Shown: positions 1-9,289 of the stretch, in pieces
Layout: every line of letters starts with the position of its first letter
How positions within the stretch are numbered: position 1 is the first letter of the stretch
Origin: Larix sibirica
Lineage: Eukaryota > Streptophyta > Pinopsida > Pinales > Pinaceae
NCBI GenBank assembly: GCA_004151065.3
Contig: NWUY0300048879.1
Location: 17,065-28,242 of the forward strand
DNA: 11,178 nt
Reading direction: 5' to 3'
The notes under the pieces: model-generated
Database searches by the model: none
What the model was told of the DNA's origin: nothing
The model's input: only the letters and a program-made list of their open reading frames with translations
Made by a program: the position numbers and the translations under genes

Positions 1-660
1 TCTTATAACCCTCTGAAAACTTTTGTCTTCATCTTATTAAGGCCGAGCGACATGTCTTCTTTTCCTTCTTGTTCCAACCTTTCCCCTTTATCTGGAAACA
101 GGGCCGGAAGCTATTAGTACCAGGGGAAAATGTTACCTGTGGAAGGATACCTTTGGTCAGAAATTATCCCATATTGGGGTTTAATCTTAACCCACCTATG
201 CTTTTGGATAGACCAACCGTTACTTTGGACGTTCGAGAAGTTGTGGGAATTATCCCTAATGCCCAGGTCGGGCCCGTGGCAGGGAATTACAAAGGTCCAA
301 CACCCTTTGGGAAGACTTTGACGAAACAAGGAAACCACTGTTATTCCTGAGGTGACCTCCAGGCCCACAATGCTAAGGTCTTGAAAGATAGCTTCTTTGC
401 AGGCCATTCTGGCCTAGACTAAAACTGATACAGGGCCTCCGGGGACCTCCCTATTAGGGCGCGACCGCAAGAATTCTGCGCTTCGACCCAACTACCTGGT
501 GACCAGCCATCAAACTCCTGTACTGGGGCTAGAACATCATTCTCTGGAAAAAAACCCTTCCGCTCAGACAAGTTTCAGAAAGGGTAAAATGTAAACTTTG
601 AAGGATGATTTCATATATATAGCCGCGTCTCCGTAATGTCGGTTGTCTTGGCGGTTGTCC
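1..660. other. GC-richer block without a recognised gene
   Basis: Base composition is visibly richer in G and C than the DNA after about 1450. Overlapping open frames of 93 and 97 codons lie on the two strands (69-350 and 114-407). Neither shows a domain, signal peptide or motif I recognise, and they shadow each other, so no gene is called. The block may be the outer part of an old transposable element or distal promoter DNA. No tRNA-primer-binding site, polypurine tract or pol motif was seen to settle this. Confidence 0.4.
614..621 (+). promoter_or_regulatory. TATA-like element
   Basis: The sequence TATATATA is followed directly by a GC-rich stretch (agccgcg), a common layout around plant core promoters. 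No convincing coding start follows within 200 bases. A CACGTG (G-box core) lies about 65 bases downstream, at about 685. The element could belong to a degenerate LTR promoter or occur by chance. Confidence 0.2.
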
Positions 661-864
661 GTTAATTTCAACCGTTGATCTTCCACGTGCTACTTTTCCT
701 TCGTCGGATCTGTTGCCTCTTTATCTCTTGACTTGACATTCGATTCTTCTTTTCCATCGGATCTGGTTTAACTTCCAATCTATGTCGTTCCTTCTTCTCC
801 ACATTTTCCCATAAGACAGCCTCGCATGTACCAAGGTGGTCCCTATTATGATTCCCTCTCTTTG

Positions 865-1141
865 TGCGACGGGATCTGGAGCTGACATCTGTCAAGCAGG
901 AAAATGTCATTGCATCCACCCCTTTCTTATCCAGTGCGTCACTTCTTTATGCAATCTGCTGTGAGCGCCATTGATGTATATCCCTTTTGCATTCTGAACC
1001 GTGGATCTTTCCACTGGTTCATGCCATCACATACCCCCAATCTTATGTATCTCCCTTTGATGTTTCTTCTTGCGACAACGTCTACTGCTGACACCTGGCT
1101 AGCGGAGAAGGCTCATCGCATCCACCCTTTTCATATCTTCC
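865..1141. repeat. Diverged two-copy repeat, offset 206 bases
   Basis: Copy one is about 865-932 and copy two about 1071-1141. Shared landmarks in the same order are tgcgac, gctgaca-ctg, then gcatccaccc (912-921 and 1118-1127), then a TATC-containing end. Copy one ends in ttcttatcc, which contains a reverse I-box (GGATAA). A related accgt-gatctt motif recurs at about 670 and 996. Repeated modules like these occur in plant promoters and in the U3 region of LTRs; the sequence does not decide which. Confidence 0.5.
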
Positions 1142-1257
1142 TCGCAACTTGGCTGTGCGGTATTTCACCTAGGGCCGTGGATCTGATCCCCGACAAATCT
1201 ACGACATAGATTGGTGTAATGCTTACCTTCCCCTTACTTGACTGACGGACTATAGGT

Positions 1258-1264
1258 TATAAAG
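1258..1264 (+). promoter_or_regulatory. Candidate TATA box with pyrimidine-rich leader
   Basis: TATAAAG is followed by about 110 bases rich in C and T (1265-1372) before the first well-placed ATG at 1373. Distance and composition fit a plant core promoter plus 5' leader. The upstream repeat modules at 865-1141 would lie in the proximal promoter. An LTR promoter (U3/R) is an equally simple reading, because the GC-rich block ends near 1450. Confidence 0.35.
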
Positions 1265-1372
1265 TGTGTCTTCTCGTTTATTTATACCTATACTTCAACA
1301 TTTCCTCATCTTTTGCACATTTGTTTCTCCTTAGATCTCTTAGTCTTTCCCACTACCATATAGCACTGGGGC

Positions 1373-1401
1373 ATGGAGGATATCTCAGTTTCACTTACCA
1401 G
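1373..1401 (+). CDS. Possible tiny first coding exon (partial)
   Basis: An ATG in good context (ggggcATGG) opens nine codons, MEDISVSLT, plus two bases. A consensus donor follows (ACCAG then GTACAT at 1402). Read without splicing, the frame ends at a TAG at 1444-1446. The candidate sits 109 bases after the TATAAAG, as expected for a first exon. No following exon could be joined with confidence, and nine residues identify no family. A chance ATG upstream of a chance donor is a real alternative. Confidence 0.25.
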
Positions 1402-1536
1402 GTACATTTTGACTCTCTGTTACTTCCATTCAACTTCATATTGTAGGGAAATATAAGGGTGATGACACATGGCATATGCACAATCCGTGAAGTATGGAAG
1501 AAGGGATGCCACAACCAACTTGTGGACATACAATCN

Positions 1537-1670
1537 ATGAATGTTATGAAAAATATTTAGGATTGTTGTTGTTAAATATTATATCTATGAATGTAAACAT
1601 AATATGAATGTTATGAAAAATATTTAGGATTGTTGTTGTTAAATATTATATCTATGAATGTAGACATATT
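1537..1670. repeat. Tandem duplication, 2 x 67 bases
   Basis: Copies 1537-1603 and 1604-1670 differ at only two positions, both near the 3' end. The unit is AT-rich and holds a gttgttgtt run. The only ambiguous base of the window (n at 1536) lies directly before the first copy, so the copy number at this spot may be affected by assembly. Confidence 0.95.
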
Positions 1671-1978
1671 TGCCAAGGATGTTCTTGAAAGATAAGTGCC
1701 TGAATGAAGAGAAGGGGAATGGTTCTTTTGAGACTAGAGTGATGAAAATATTTATGGAATGACACATATAGTGGCAATTAGAAGATGTGAACAATTGCCA
1801 ATGAATAATTGAGAAATATGCAATCAATATTGGTATAGTTGAAGGCAGGATATGCCTCTTGGTTTTCATGGCTTGCACAATGGCAAATGACTAGATTCAT
1901 TTTTCATTTATGTTGAAAAGTTGACTTCGTTTTTAACATCTGATTGCAAAGTAGTCTATACTAGCAATAAATAATATT

Positions 1979-2142
1979 AGAAATTAGCAATTGTGTAAGT
2001 ACCATTTGTAGAAAGAAATTGTGATGTTCTTGGAAATTTGTAAGTTAGTGAAATTGGAATAGAAATTAGCAATTGTTTAAGTACCATTTGTAGAAAGAAA
2101 TTGTGATGTTCTTGGAAATTTGTAAGTTCGTGAAATTGGAAT
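1979..2142. repeat. Tandem duplication, 2 x 82 bases
   Basis: Copies 1979-2060 and 2061-2142 differ at two positions (gtgtaag against gtttaag; gttag against gttcg). There is no coding signal in the unit. High identity points to a recent event. Confidence 0.95.
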
Positions 2143-2790
2143 GGTTGGATTGAGAGGATGGTCATATACATGCCATGAGTAAGTGGCATAGTGTGGGAAC
2201 AAAATTTTGAAGCAGAATCTTGGTTTACATTTGAGGAAAGCAAACCATCAGTTAAGCAAAAGAGATTGTTTAACACAGTGAAAGGGATTAATTATACATC
2301 GCTAGACTTAAGCTTGTTGTCCAGAATTTTTTTTTTGAGCAATTGGCAACTACATATGACAGAAATATGGGGAGAATATTTTTCTTTTCCCATTTTTTTG
2401 ACAACATTAAAGATTGAGCAGAAAACTATGTGAAATTTTCCTTTGTTGTTCAAGCAGTCAAGGAGTCTCTGTTGCAAAAAAAACATGGATTTTTTGTTTT
2501 GTTGGAAGCAGTTCTTTCAAACGATTTGTTATGGGCATGTGAAGTGTAACCATGTTGAAGAAACCATGCGAAAGAGTATCGGTCAAGAGCCAGTTGATCT
2601 CAATTGCAATTTATAGAACAATTGCTTTTAAAAGAATATACAGTGCAGGAATAAAAAACCGACACAGAATTTACAGCGAAGAGGGGGAGACTCAAAAGCA
2701 ATTTGTGAGTGTTGTCTGTATCTGTCATATCTGTAAATACAAGACTCAGGTTTTTTTTGTTGTCCTTCAAGCAACTCCTTGGGAATAATT
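2143..2790. other. AT-rich stretch without a gene
   Basis: Open frames of 64 to 103 codons on both strands overlap one another and end in low-complexity runs of T or A. None shows a motif. I see no RNA gene and no transposon end. The stretch reads as intron or intergenic DNA. Confidence 0.4.
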
Positions 2791-2818
2791 TTATGTGGTC
2801 CTATGAGCTGTATCCAGG

Positions 2819-3075
2819 ATGGAGACCAAACGCCAAATAGTAATGGCGAAGATCTTGTCGAGCTTAGTTCAAATTTGTACGATAGTTGCCTTGGAATGAA
2901 TATGCAGGGCGAAAGCAAAAACTGATACACCATTTGCAAAAGGAAGGCGAAGATACAAAAGCATTTTGGAAGGGAAAGTTGTAATTGTAGAACCGTTTAC
3001 AAGGAAAACATTGCAATGTTCAAAGACTTGTTTCAAAAGAAAATATTTGCAACAGTTAGGAAGATATGCAACCAC
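2819..3075 (+). pseudogene. Exon-like island with broken frames, unknown
   Basis: This island is richer in G and C than its surroundings and is mostly open in two + frames. One frame runs from a TATCCAG acceptor-like site through an acidic, polar stretch (DGDQTPNSNGEDLVELSSN), is stopped by a TGA near 2920, and then continues open and Lys/Cys-rich to about 3090. The second frame starts at ATG 2819, stops at 2897, and also continues open. Because neither frame stays intact and both look equally plausible, this is at best a decayed exon. No family is recognised, and chance is possible. Confidence 0.2.
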
Positions 3076-3384
3076 ATGAAAAGAGGGTGTAAATAGCAGA
3101 GAAGTCTAGAGATTCAAAGAACTTGCAACCTTGGAAATCATTGAATATGTTGTGAAAGCGGGGAGGAAAAGAACTAAAACCATATTGATGAGAAGGGAAA
3201 AAAACATAATTAGAACAAATTGATGGGAAATTCTTAGCTATCCAATTTGCATATATTTAGTTGGATGTGTGTATATAAGAAGGCAACAAGCAAAAAACCT
3301 AGAAAATAGTTATTGATTTTTTGGGGGATGGAATGCACATTGCTAACTTGTTGCGGAGACAATTATTGTGGTAGCATCTTTTAG

Positions 3385-3575
3385 GAGATGCCTATAGTAT
3401 TTATGCAAGAACGGAAGAAAGTTTTAGGTCAAATGCATATGGCAATTTAATTTTTAGCATATTTTTTAATAGGGGTTTGGATGATGAGATTGTAGGTCTT
3501 TGTACAAATCCTTCATGCAATTGTATGGCCAAGAAGATGGTGCAATTGTTCAAGGTGTTATGTTTAATAGTATAA
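3385..3575 (+). pseudogene. 62-codon open segment inside a duplicated block
   Basis: A TTTTAG acceptor-like site precedes 3385. From 3387 the frame is open for 62 codons to a TAA at 3573. It contains a Cys cluster (CTNPSCNC). A diverged copy of the surrounding DNA near 4212-4450 keeps part of the same reading: LD-D/A-E-I/V, then T-x-C-N spacing. That copy breaks with a stop just after the CN. Similar peptides in two copies hint at past coding, but DNA-level similarity alone could explain this. No family is recognised. Confidence 0.25.
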
Positions 3576-3640
3576 AATGATCTTTAGGGTGCCTATGCTC
3601 ATAGATTAAGGGTCAAGGTGTCAAATGGAACTTCAATTTG
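3404..3640. repeat. Diverged duplication, copy A
   Basis: Pairs with 4212-4450 in the same orientation at an offset of about 808 bases. The best-matching part is ttcaa-gtgttat ... gtata-atgatct (about 3549-3583) and an identical catagattaag. Overall identity by eye is about 60 to 70 per cent with small gaps, so this is much older than the tandem duplications elsewhere in the window. Confidence 0.6.
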
Positions 3641-4211
3641 AGTCAGAAATTACATGTGAGAGTAGTTTAGGTTTCAATAGAATTTATGGTATAAGATGCT
3701 TTTATGAGATGCTTTGATTAAAGTTTAAAATATGAGTAATTATTTTCTTGTGTTTTAGTAATGATAGAATTGACATATACCATTGGCAAAAAGAAACTCT
3801 CTTGTGGCTCAAAAGATGTAAATGTCAAATTTGTGATGGTTTATTGGAAAAATGGTATGATACATGGATTGTGGCAATTGACATAATAACGAGATCAAAT
3901 TCTAGAAACCATAGCATTATATGTAGGTTTGTTATTTGTTTGGATCAAGTTCGAATCTCGATTTATTTTTGATAGACATGATTATTGAGAAAATAGTAAA
4001 AAAAAATGCTTGTAGATCAAAGTCAAATGGCATGTTTATTGATTCAATTTGTATATTTGCATTTGTAAATGTATGCTGAAATAGGCCAACAACTATTAAA
4101 TCTATGTATTTCTTTAGGAATTATTTAGTTAGAATGGATATAAGTGGTTCTGTGTGAAGAAAAATACCATGGAAGTATATCTTGGCCATGTATATCTTGT
4201 AACTTGCCCTC

Positions 4212-4450
4212 TGCCAAGGCAAAGAAAGATTTAAGTTAGATGAAGTGGCCAAACAATTTTAAATCGCAATTTTTGAGTAGATGCTTGGATGCTGAAGTTG
4301 CAATGTTCATTGCAACTCCTCAATGCAATTGAATAATCAACAAAATCCAAGATTTTTTTCAAAGTGTTATAGTTTGACAGTATATATGATCTCCAAACTA
4401 TGCACCTTCATAGATTAAGTGCCAGTTTGCCAGATGGATCCTCATTTTGT
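4212..4450. repeat. Diverged duplication, copy B
   Basis: This is the partner of 3404-3640. The frame matching copy A's open segment is interrupted here by stop codons. About 570 bases of unrelated AT-rich DNA separate the two copies. Confidence 0.6.
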
Positions 4451-4709
4451 AGTGGTTTTTAGGCTTGAAAAAAATGTTGGAATCAAAATAGTATGGAACA
4501 ATAGAAATGGAATTTCCCTCAATATTAGATCAGATATGGGGAGGAAAAAGATACAGTCATTGCAATTGTTGCATCAACTTGAAAATATGAAAATGTATGT
4601 TGTTTTCTTTTAACCATGTTAACATTACATAGGATTAAATCAAAGCATTTGCAAATACATCTATTCTTGTTCTAAATAGTTTGAAAGAATTTAGGATGAA
4701 ATTAATTAA

Positions 4710-4901
4710 AGGTTTTCTCTGACACAATTAAACTGCGTAAACGACAGCACCTGCCTTTATGTTATAGCTTGTGTGCTTTGCATGGTAGAAAACATAGATA
4801 TAGTCTTAGAATCAGCACTTGCAAGTGTGCTCAAAGGAGAGCTACTATTACAAAAAGGGCGACGAAGCTGTACAAGCAATGGAGAAAATCTATTTGCATA
4901 A
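4710..4901 (+). other. Open segment of 63 codons, exon-like, unknown
   Basis: Between a TAA at 4707 and a TAA at 4899 one + frame stays open. Its composition is protein-like: a hydrophobic, Cys-containing stretch, then VENIDIVLESALASVLKGE, which could form a helix. An overlapping + frame (4769-5017) is also open and is Arg/Asn-rich. The two compete, and no splice sites clearly bound either. Listed as a lead only. Confidence 0.2.
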
Positions 4902-5542
4902 GCCACAACACCTTAATTATAAACAAATGTCATAGCAGGAACATCAATTCAGGTGGAGAACGCAACAACAATGGAATATCTAGATATAGTGCACAACTAC
5001 AGACAACCGGAGTCTAGGATTTGGTTAAGAAAAAAATATCTTCTAGCTATAGTCAGGAGCTGGAGCATTCTCAATTGAAGCATACAATTGATACTAGTCA
5101 ACACTATGGAGCAATTAAAAGAAATGGTTTATAAATAGATACATTGTTGTGGTGATAAAGAGGCAGAAACAGAGGAAGCAAAATCACTTTCTTCATCAAC
5201 TTTTCATTGTGTTGTCTATGCATGTAGGTTGGCATTGCATAACGGTATAGGCAGTTTAGCAGGGAGATAAATATGAATATAGAATGCTCTAAAATAAATG
5301 CAAATTTTGTTTCTTTGTTGATGATTTTTTTCTTAGCTATTGTACTTGTAGATTTATTATTTTAGACATAGGCATCTTCATATGCAAGAGTTGCAATGGA
5401 GCAAACAGTTTCAAAGTGAGTAAATACCAGAGTTCATTGATATAGTTGCATTACGAAATGTTGTTTGTTTCGAAATATATATTTTCAATAAAGTCACTGG
5501 CATTTTAAAAAGAAGAACCATCTACAGTGGAGAAAAATTCAA

Positions 5543-5587
5543 CTGCAGTTTCTTCTATAGAGAAAACAAGAACAATAGAAACTGCAG
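5543..5587. other. Inverted repeat, 11-bp perfect stem
   Basis: CTGCAGTTTCT (5543-5553) pairs with AGAAACTGCAG (5577-5587) across a 23-base spacer. It could form a hairpin in single-stranded DNA or in a transcript from either strand. No T-run or gene end adjoins it, and nothing suggests a small-RNA precursor of normal length. Confidence 0.6.
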
Positions 5588-5975
5588 AAATCTGTCAAAA
5601 ACATATATGGCAATTGCTTCTGCTTCTGAACCGAGTAGGAAACTTTTGTGTGTTCTGACTTTGTTCATTCATACAAGTTTCAAAAAGCAAAAATGATCAC
5701 TGTCTGGATAAGAAGGATAGAAAACATGCGCAAAATTCATCTTTATATTAGTATGGCTGGTATTCTGGCAATCTTCATAAGCATCTGTACCTTCACATTG
5801 GAAATAGACAATGGTAAGGGAAATAGCATGAGCTGGAAGAAAAACATGTGTTTTCAACTTGTACAAAAAACACAAAATTTCAAACAAAGGCACTTTTCAT
5901 AAGTTGCATATATAGTTTAATCTGGAAGAAATTTCTGTATTCCAACCAGAATTGGCTATTTCGTTTTTATGCTAG

Positions 5976-6032
5976 GAATGCCATTTCTGCAGCAGATGTA
6001 GATATTCTTCTAGCCAGGGTCGAAGAAGAAAT
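5976..6032 (+). CDS. Possible 57-base internal exon, unknown
   Basis: A TATGCTAG acceptor with T-rich sequence before it is followed by one base plus 18 codons, reading NAISAADVDILLARVEEE, and two more bases. A GTTAGT donor-like site comes next. The length is a multiple of three and the peptide is a plausible amphipathic helix with an acidic end. No neighbouring exon could be attached, and an island this short can arise by chance. Confidence 0.25.
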
Positions 6033-6069
6033 GTTAGTCTGCTTTTCTTATGTGAGGAGTCTCTTGTGA

Positions 6070-7240
6070 AAGTATTTTTGATTCTAGATGCAACGATATT
6101 AGTGTACATGTATCATGTGTCTTAATGTGACATAAATAGCATTCTTCAATAAAATAAAAAACAAAATTATAACATTTTCATAACAGATTCTATGTGTTAG
6201 CTCTCATTCATGGTAAAAAAATATGATGATTGATATGTGTGGCAACACAATCTGTTGGAAAATGAAATCAAGTAGGTTTCCTCATGGGCAGTGTTTTTGT
6301 TATTGGGTTTGAAATTTCAGATTCCAGAAGCCGAATTCAGTTCCAAAGTTCACTTTAATAGGCGGTAAAAATTTCCCTGGTGTAAGGAGTTTTTTACAGC
6401 TCCTATGATTCTTGAAGAAGGGAATTTTGCATGTCCTGTGTTTTAGCTTGATCTGAGCTAAGATCTATGATTTCTCACATGGTTACATCCCTATGGCATT
6501 GACTTTGTGTCTTTAGACCTACTACGCAGTAGATGGTGTGAGTAGCCACCACTATTATTTTCCATTGTGTGATGTAAATGTCAAAGTTGAAACTTGATCT
6601 ATACAGATAGGCATATGGTTCTTTCAATATAAAAAAAATAACAAAAACAAGTTAAACAGAAATGCATCCATCAAGGTATTCTGAGTCGCATGCACTTTTT
6701 TTTGTAGTAGTCGTTGATGATATGGAGTGCTCTGCCTTTGCTAACTACTCTATATCAGTCTTTTGAAGTGTTTATGTCCATTTTCGTGCCTATTTTGTCT
6801 AAGCAATTAAAAAGGAAGTATAAACCGCTACAAGCAACATGTCTGTGAAATAAGAAGCATTCTGAATGCTGAATAATAAATTTTGGTATCTAAATTACCC
6901 CCTTGATGGTCAGGTATCTGTTTATTGGAAGTGAAAAGTGAAAATTCAAACACTAGGAAACACTAGGCCTGATATTATAAAACAATTACTTGAACAGGGA
7001 ACATGACTCTATCCATCCATGAGAATGAGTATTATTACCATATTCTTTCACATAGATCATGAACATGCCAATGTCGAGGTTTTTGGGAGTGTATATGATT
7101 CAAGTGTAGCAAGCTTAGTTCTGGTACTGTTTAACAACATTAGGTAGATTTGGTTAGGACATACACACAATGTGGAAGAGATGGTGGAATATGCACAACA
7201 ATTGCTTATTGAACATAAATACATGCATTCACAACATATA
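6070..7240. other. AT-rich stretch without a gene
   Basis: No sustained open frame, RNA gene or transposon end was seen. It holds short direct repeats and A/T runs only. A small open patch at about 7050-7130 reads as a plausible peptide but has no bounding splice sites. Confidence 0.4.
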
Positions 7241-7248
7241 TGCTTACA

Positions 7249-7332
7249 CAGATAGTAGGACTTGACATCCCATATTTACATGCAATTGCACAGATAGTAG
7301 GACATGACATTCCATATTTACATGCAATTGCA
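7249..7332. repeat. Tandem duplication, 2 x 42 bases
   Basis: Copies 7249-7290 and 7291-7332 differ at two positions (cttgacatcc against catgacattc). The length is 14 codons, so one + frame passes through both copies without a stop (VG-x-DIPYLHAIA repeated). An acceptor-like ACAG at 7247-7251 follows about 75 bases with no AG. It is joined directly to the next duplication. Confidence 0.95.
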
Positions 7333-7402
7333 AATTCCTTTTGCTGGATATGCTATGGAGGATGAGGAATTCCTTTTGCTGGATATGCTATGGAGGATGA
7401 GG
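7333..7402. repeat. Perfect tandem duplication, 2 x 35 bases
   Basis: Copies 7333-7367 and 7368-7402 are identical and abut the 42-base duplication. Each copy ends in GGATGAGG; after the second copy this becomes GATGAG-GTAAGA, a near-consensus + strand splice donor. Since 35 is not a multiple of three, the event would break any frame crossing it. Confidence 0.97.
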
Positions 7403-7814
7403 TAAGACAAAAGTTAATGAGATCTTAATAGAAGTAACTTGTTCTATCATAGATAGATATGTAAGAATATGAATATTGTTTTTTGTTATAGAAATTTTTA
7501 GGTTCAATACCCAAGGCCCACACATAGGTCTGTGTTTATTAGGCACTTACATAGTTATTGTAGGTTAGGCAATCTCCATCGGCAGTATTAATGATAATGA
7601 GTATGTCTAATTGCAATATTGCTCATAGAAGATGGAATGATCCAGGGCAGTCCAGGTATTCAAATCACTCATGGCAGTGTCCATATGACCTTCTATGAAA
7701 GGATTGAACAAAGACACTCAAACTACTTGGAAAGAAGAGGCAAGACACATTTCATTGGTATAATATGTGTATTATCTAACTATAATAGTATTTTCCTATT
7801 TTGCAATTATGTGC

Positions 7815-8090
7815 AGGTCAATATATTATTTATATTCTTCTCCTAAGTTTGAATGAGAAATTTGTGTTGAAATAAGGAAGACATGAATCATGACTATGCA
7901 ATTGGAAATTATTCATTTAAATTGTTCATTAAAATGCTTGAAACCGGGCTATCAATCTATGATAAATATAGGCTCATTTGTTCAACATAAAACTATTTAT
8001 TTTTCTTTTATTTTCCCTTTCCCAAGTTTAAATGAGAAAACAAAGTCCTAGCAACCAATGAATCACATATTCATTTATCATTCTAAAATC
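7815..8090. repeat. Weak diverged tandem duplication
   Basis: About 7815-7930 and 7988-8090 share landmarks in order: a T-rich run, c-aagttt-aatgagaaa, gaatca, then attcattta and ttc-t-aaaat. The match is gapped and well below the quality of the other duplications. Alignment would be needed to fix its limits. Confidence 0.35.
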
Positions 8091-8434
8091 AATCAACCTA
8101 TCAACTTATTATCAGGCAATGGTGGCATGGGGAGGTTATAGAGAAATGATTTATAGAACTGATTTTTTTAAAAGCAAAAGTATTGAAATAAATCAATGCG
8201 ATGTGTTCCCATATACATATCTAATATCTGTGGTATCCTTGTTGATGGAAGTGCATGCCTATTCATTATCTAGAAGAAATGGCACTTGTCGGAAACTAGG
8301 TTGGGAGACAATATTTAAAGTGATGCCTAGGTATATAATTAAGTTTTATGTACAAAGATATATTGAATAGAGAACATATCAGAGTGCAAAGGATATAGTC
8401 ATTGTAAGTGAAATAAAAAAATTTGTATTCTGAG

Positions 8435-8591
8435 GCAAATAGAAGGCGCTAAAGAATGGCGTTGGAAAACTACTATTTCACATGCTCTAGATGAAGTCAA
8501 TATCTTATGCAAGAATCTTGTTTTGAAAGTAGAACACAGGAAAAATCTAGATGAGGGGACTTCAGAAAACGGTCTACGAGCATTTGTTTAA
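8435..8591 (+). other. Exon-like open segment of 51 codons, unknown
   Basis: A CTGAG acceptor-like site precedes 8435. From CAA 8436 the frame is open for 51 codons to a TAA at 8589, with protein-like codon use and a charged peptide (EGAKEWRWKTTISHALDEV, then more Lys/Glu). The opposite strand is also open here, reading a Ser/Arg/Phe-rich peptide that looks less natural. No family is recognised. It could be a terminal exon of a + strand gene, a decayed exon, or chance. Confidence 0.25.
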
Positions 8592-8964
8592 GGCCTAGGA
8601 AAGCCTCTAGTCATAAAAAATACATTGAACAAAAAGAAAAAATGCAATAAGGATATGACGAATTATTGTAGATGCCATGCGAAAATTGATGCAAAGGTGA
8701 AAATCATTGAAGCAATAACATGCCCCAGTTTGGAAATATGAAGTTAAAAAAAAAGGTCATTCCAAACAAGAAAATAGGTTTTTTTTAATGGTAAGATTTT
8801 TCTGCCTGGTTTTTTGTTAATTTGAAACTACTATTTTGAAGTGTGGGCACATTTGAAAAGAAACGTATTGGAAATTGTTTTTCAAAATTTGAGTTTTGTT
8901 AAAGAATAGCAAAATTTGTTCATAACGTGTTCCTAGAATTTTTTGAAATCAACAATTATGTTGT

Positions 8965-9260
8965 TCATTTCCAGAATGTAAAGGCCTTGATAGCTGACTT
9001 TTCGAAAGATAGTTCCCAAAACACTCTTGCAGAATTGTTGATAAGACACAAATGCAATGATGGACACAATTCTTTTAATTGCAGGCCTCGTAATGTGCAA
9101 TCGATCATTGCTTCATCTGCATCCAGCCTGCAATGCAAAATATGCTCATGCGTTGTTGTTGTTTCAGGGTTGCAGAATGAACAAACAGAGGCGTTTTGGA
9201 TCATGGGCAGTTTGCATTCGGCACAATTGAATTGAAATGGAGGCGCAAATGCATTTTTCA
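8965..9260 (-). CDS. Candidate exon, zinc-ribbon OB-fold-like (RPA1/CTC1-like)
   Basis: Starting just after an AG at 9262-9261, two bases and then 97 codons are open to a TGA at 8967-8965. The peptide carries NCAEC, ten residues, then CSFCN: a C-x2-C-x10-C-x2-C zinc-knuckle spacing. About 15 residues later comes CRLDADEAMIDCTLRG. A zinc ribbon followed by a strand with D-x-D and I-D-C is the pattern of single-strand DNA-binding OB-folds such as the RPA1 C-terminal domain and plant/animal CTC1. That assignment is inference from pattern only. The acceptor has an AG-free run of 122 bases upstream (9384-9263) and a CTAAT branch-like site at 9319-9315. The end is uncertain: either the TGA is the true stop or a donor lies earlier. 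The opposite strand is also open over most of this span. Confidence 0.4.
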
Positions 9261-9289
9261 CTTTCAGTATGCCATATATATGTTGCAAT

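Noticed and set aside
114-407. 97-codon open frame on the - strand overlapping a 93-codon + frame
   Set aside because: The frames shadow each other and neither has a domain, start context or splice support.
668-919. 83-codon Lys/Arg/Glu-rich frame on the - strand
   Set aside because: The charge comes from a purine-rich strand in repeat-containing promoter-like DNA. No motif was found, and a low-complexity artefact is likely.
1977-2276. 99-codon frame on the - strand
   Set aside because: It runs through the 82-base tandem duplication, so its peptide repeat is a by-product of the repeat.
2628-3075. Two - strand frames of 103 and 68 codons
   Set aside because: They are antisense to the better-looking + strand island, with no motif and many aromatic/Leu residues expected from reversed AT-rich sequence.
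5669-5893. Opposing 84- and 74-codon frames around 5648-5902
   Set aside because: Both strands are open in AT-rich DNA. The length is within chance expectation and there are no bounding splice sites or domains.
8119-8370. 83-codon + strand frame after an ATCAG acceptor-like site
   Set aside because: The peptide is mixed, without a motif or repeated support; chance length for this composition.
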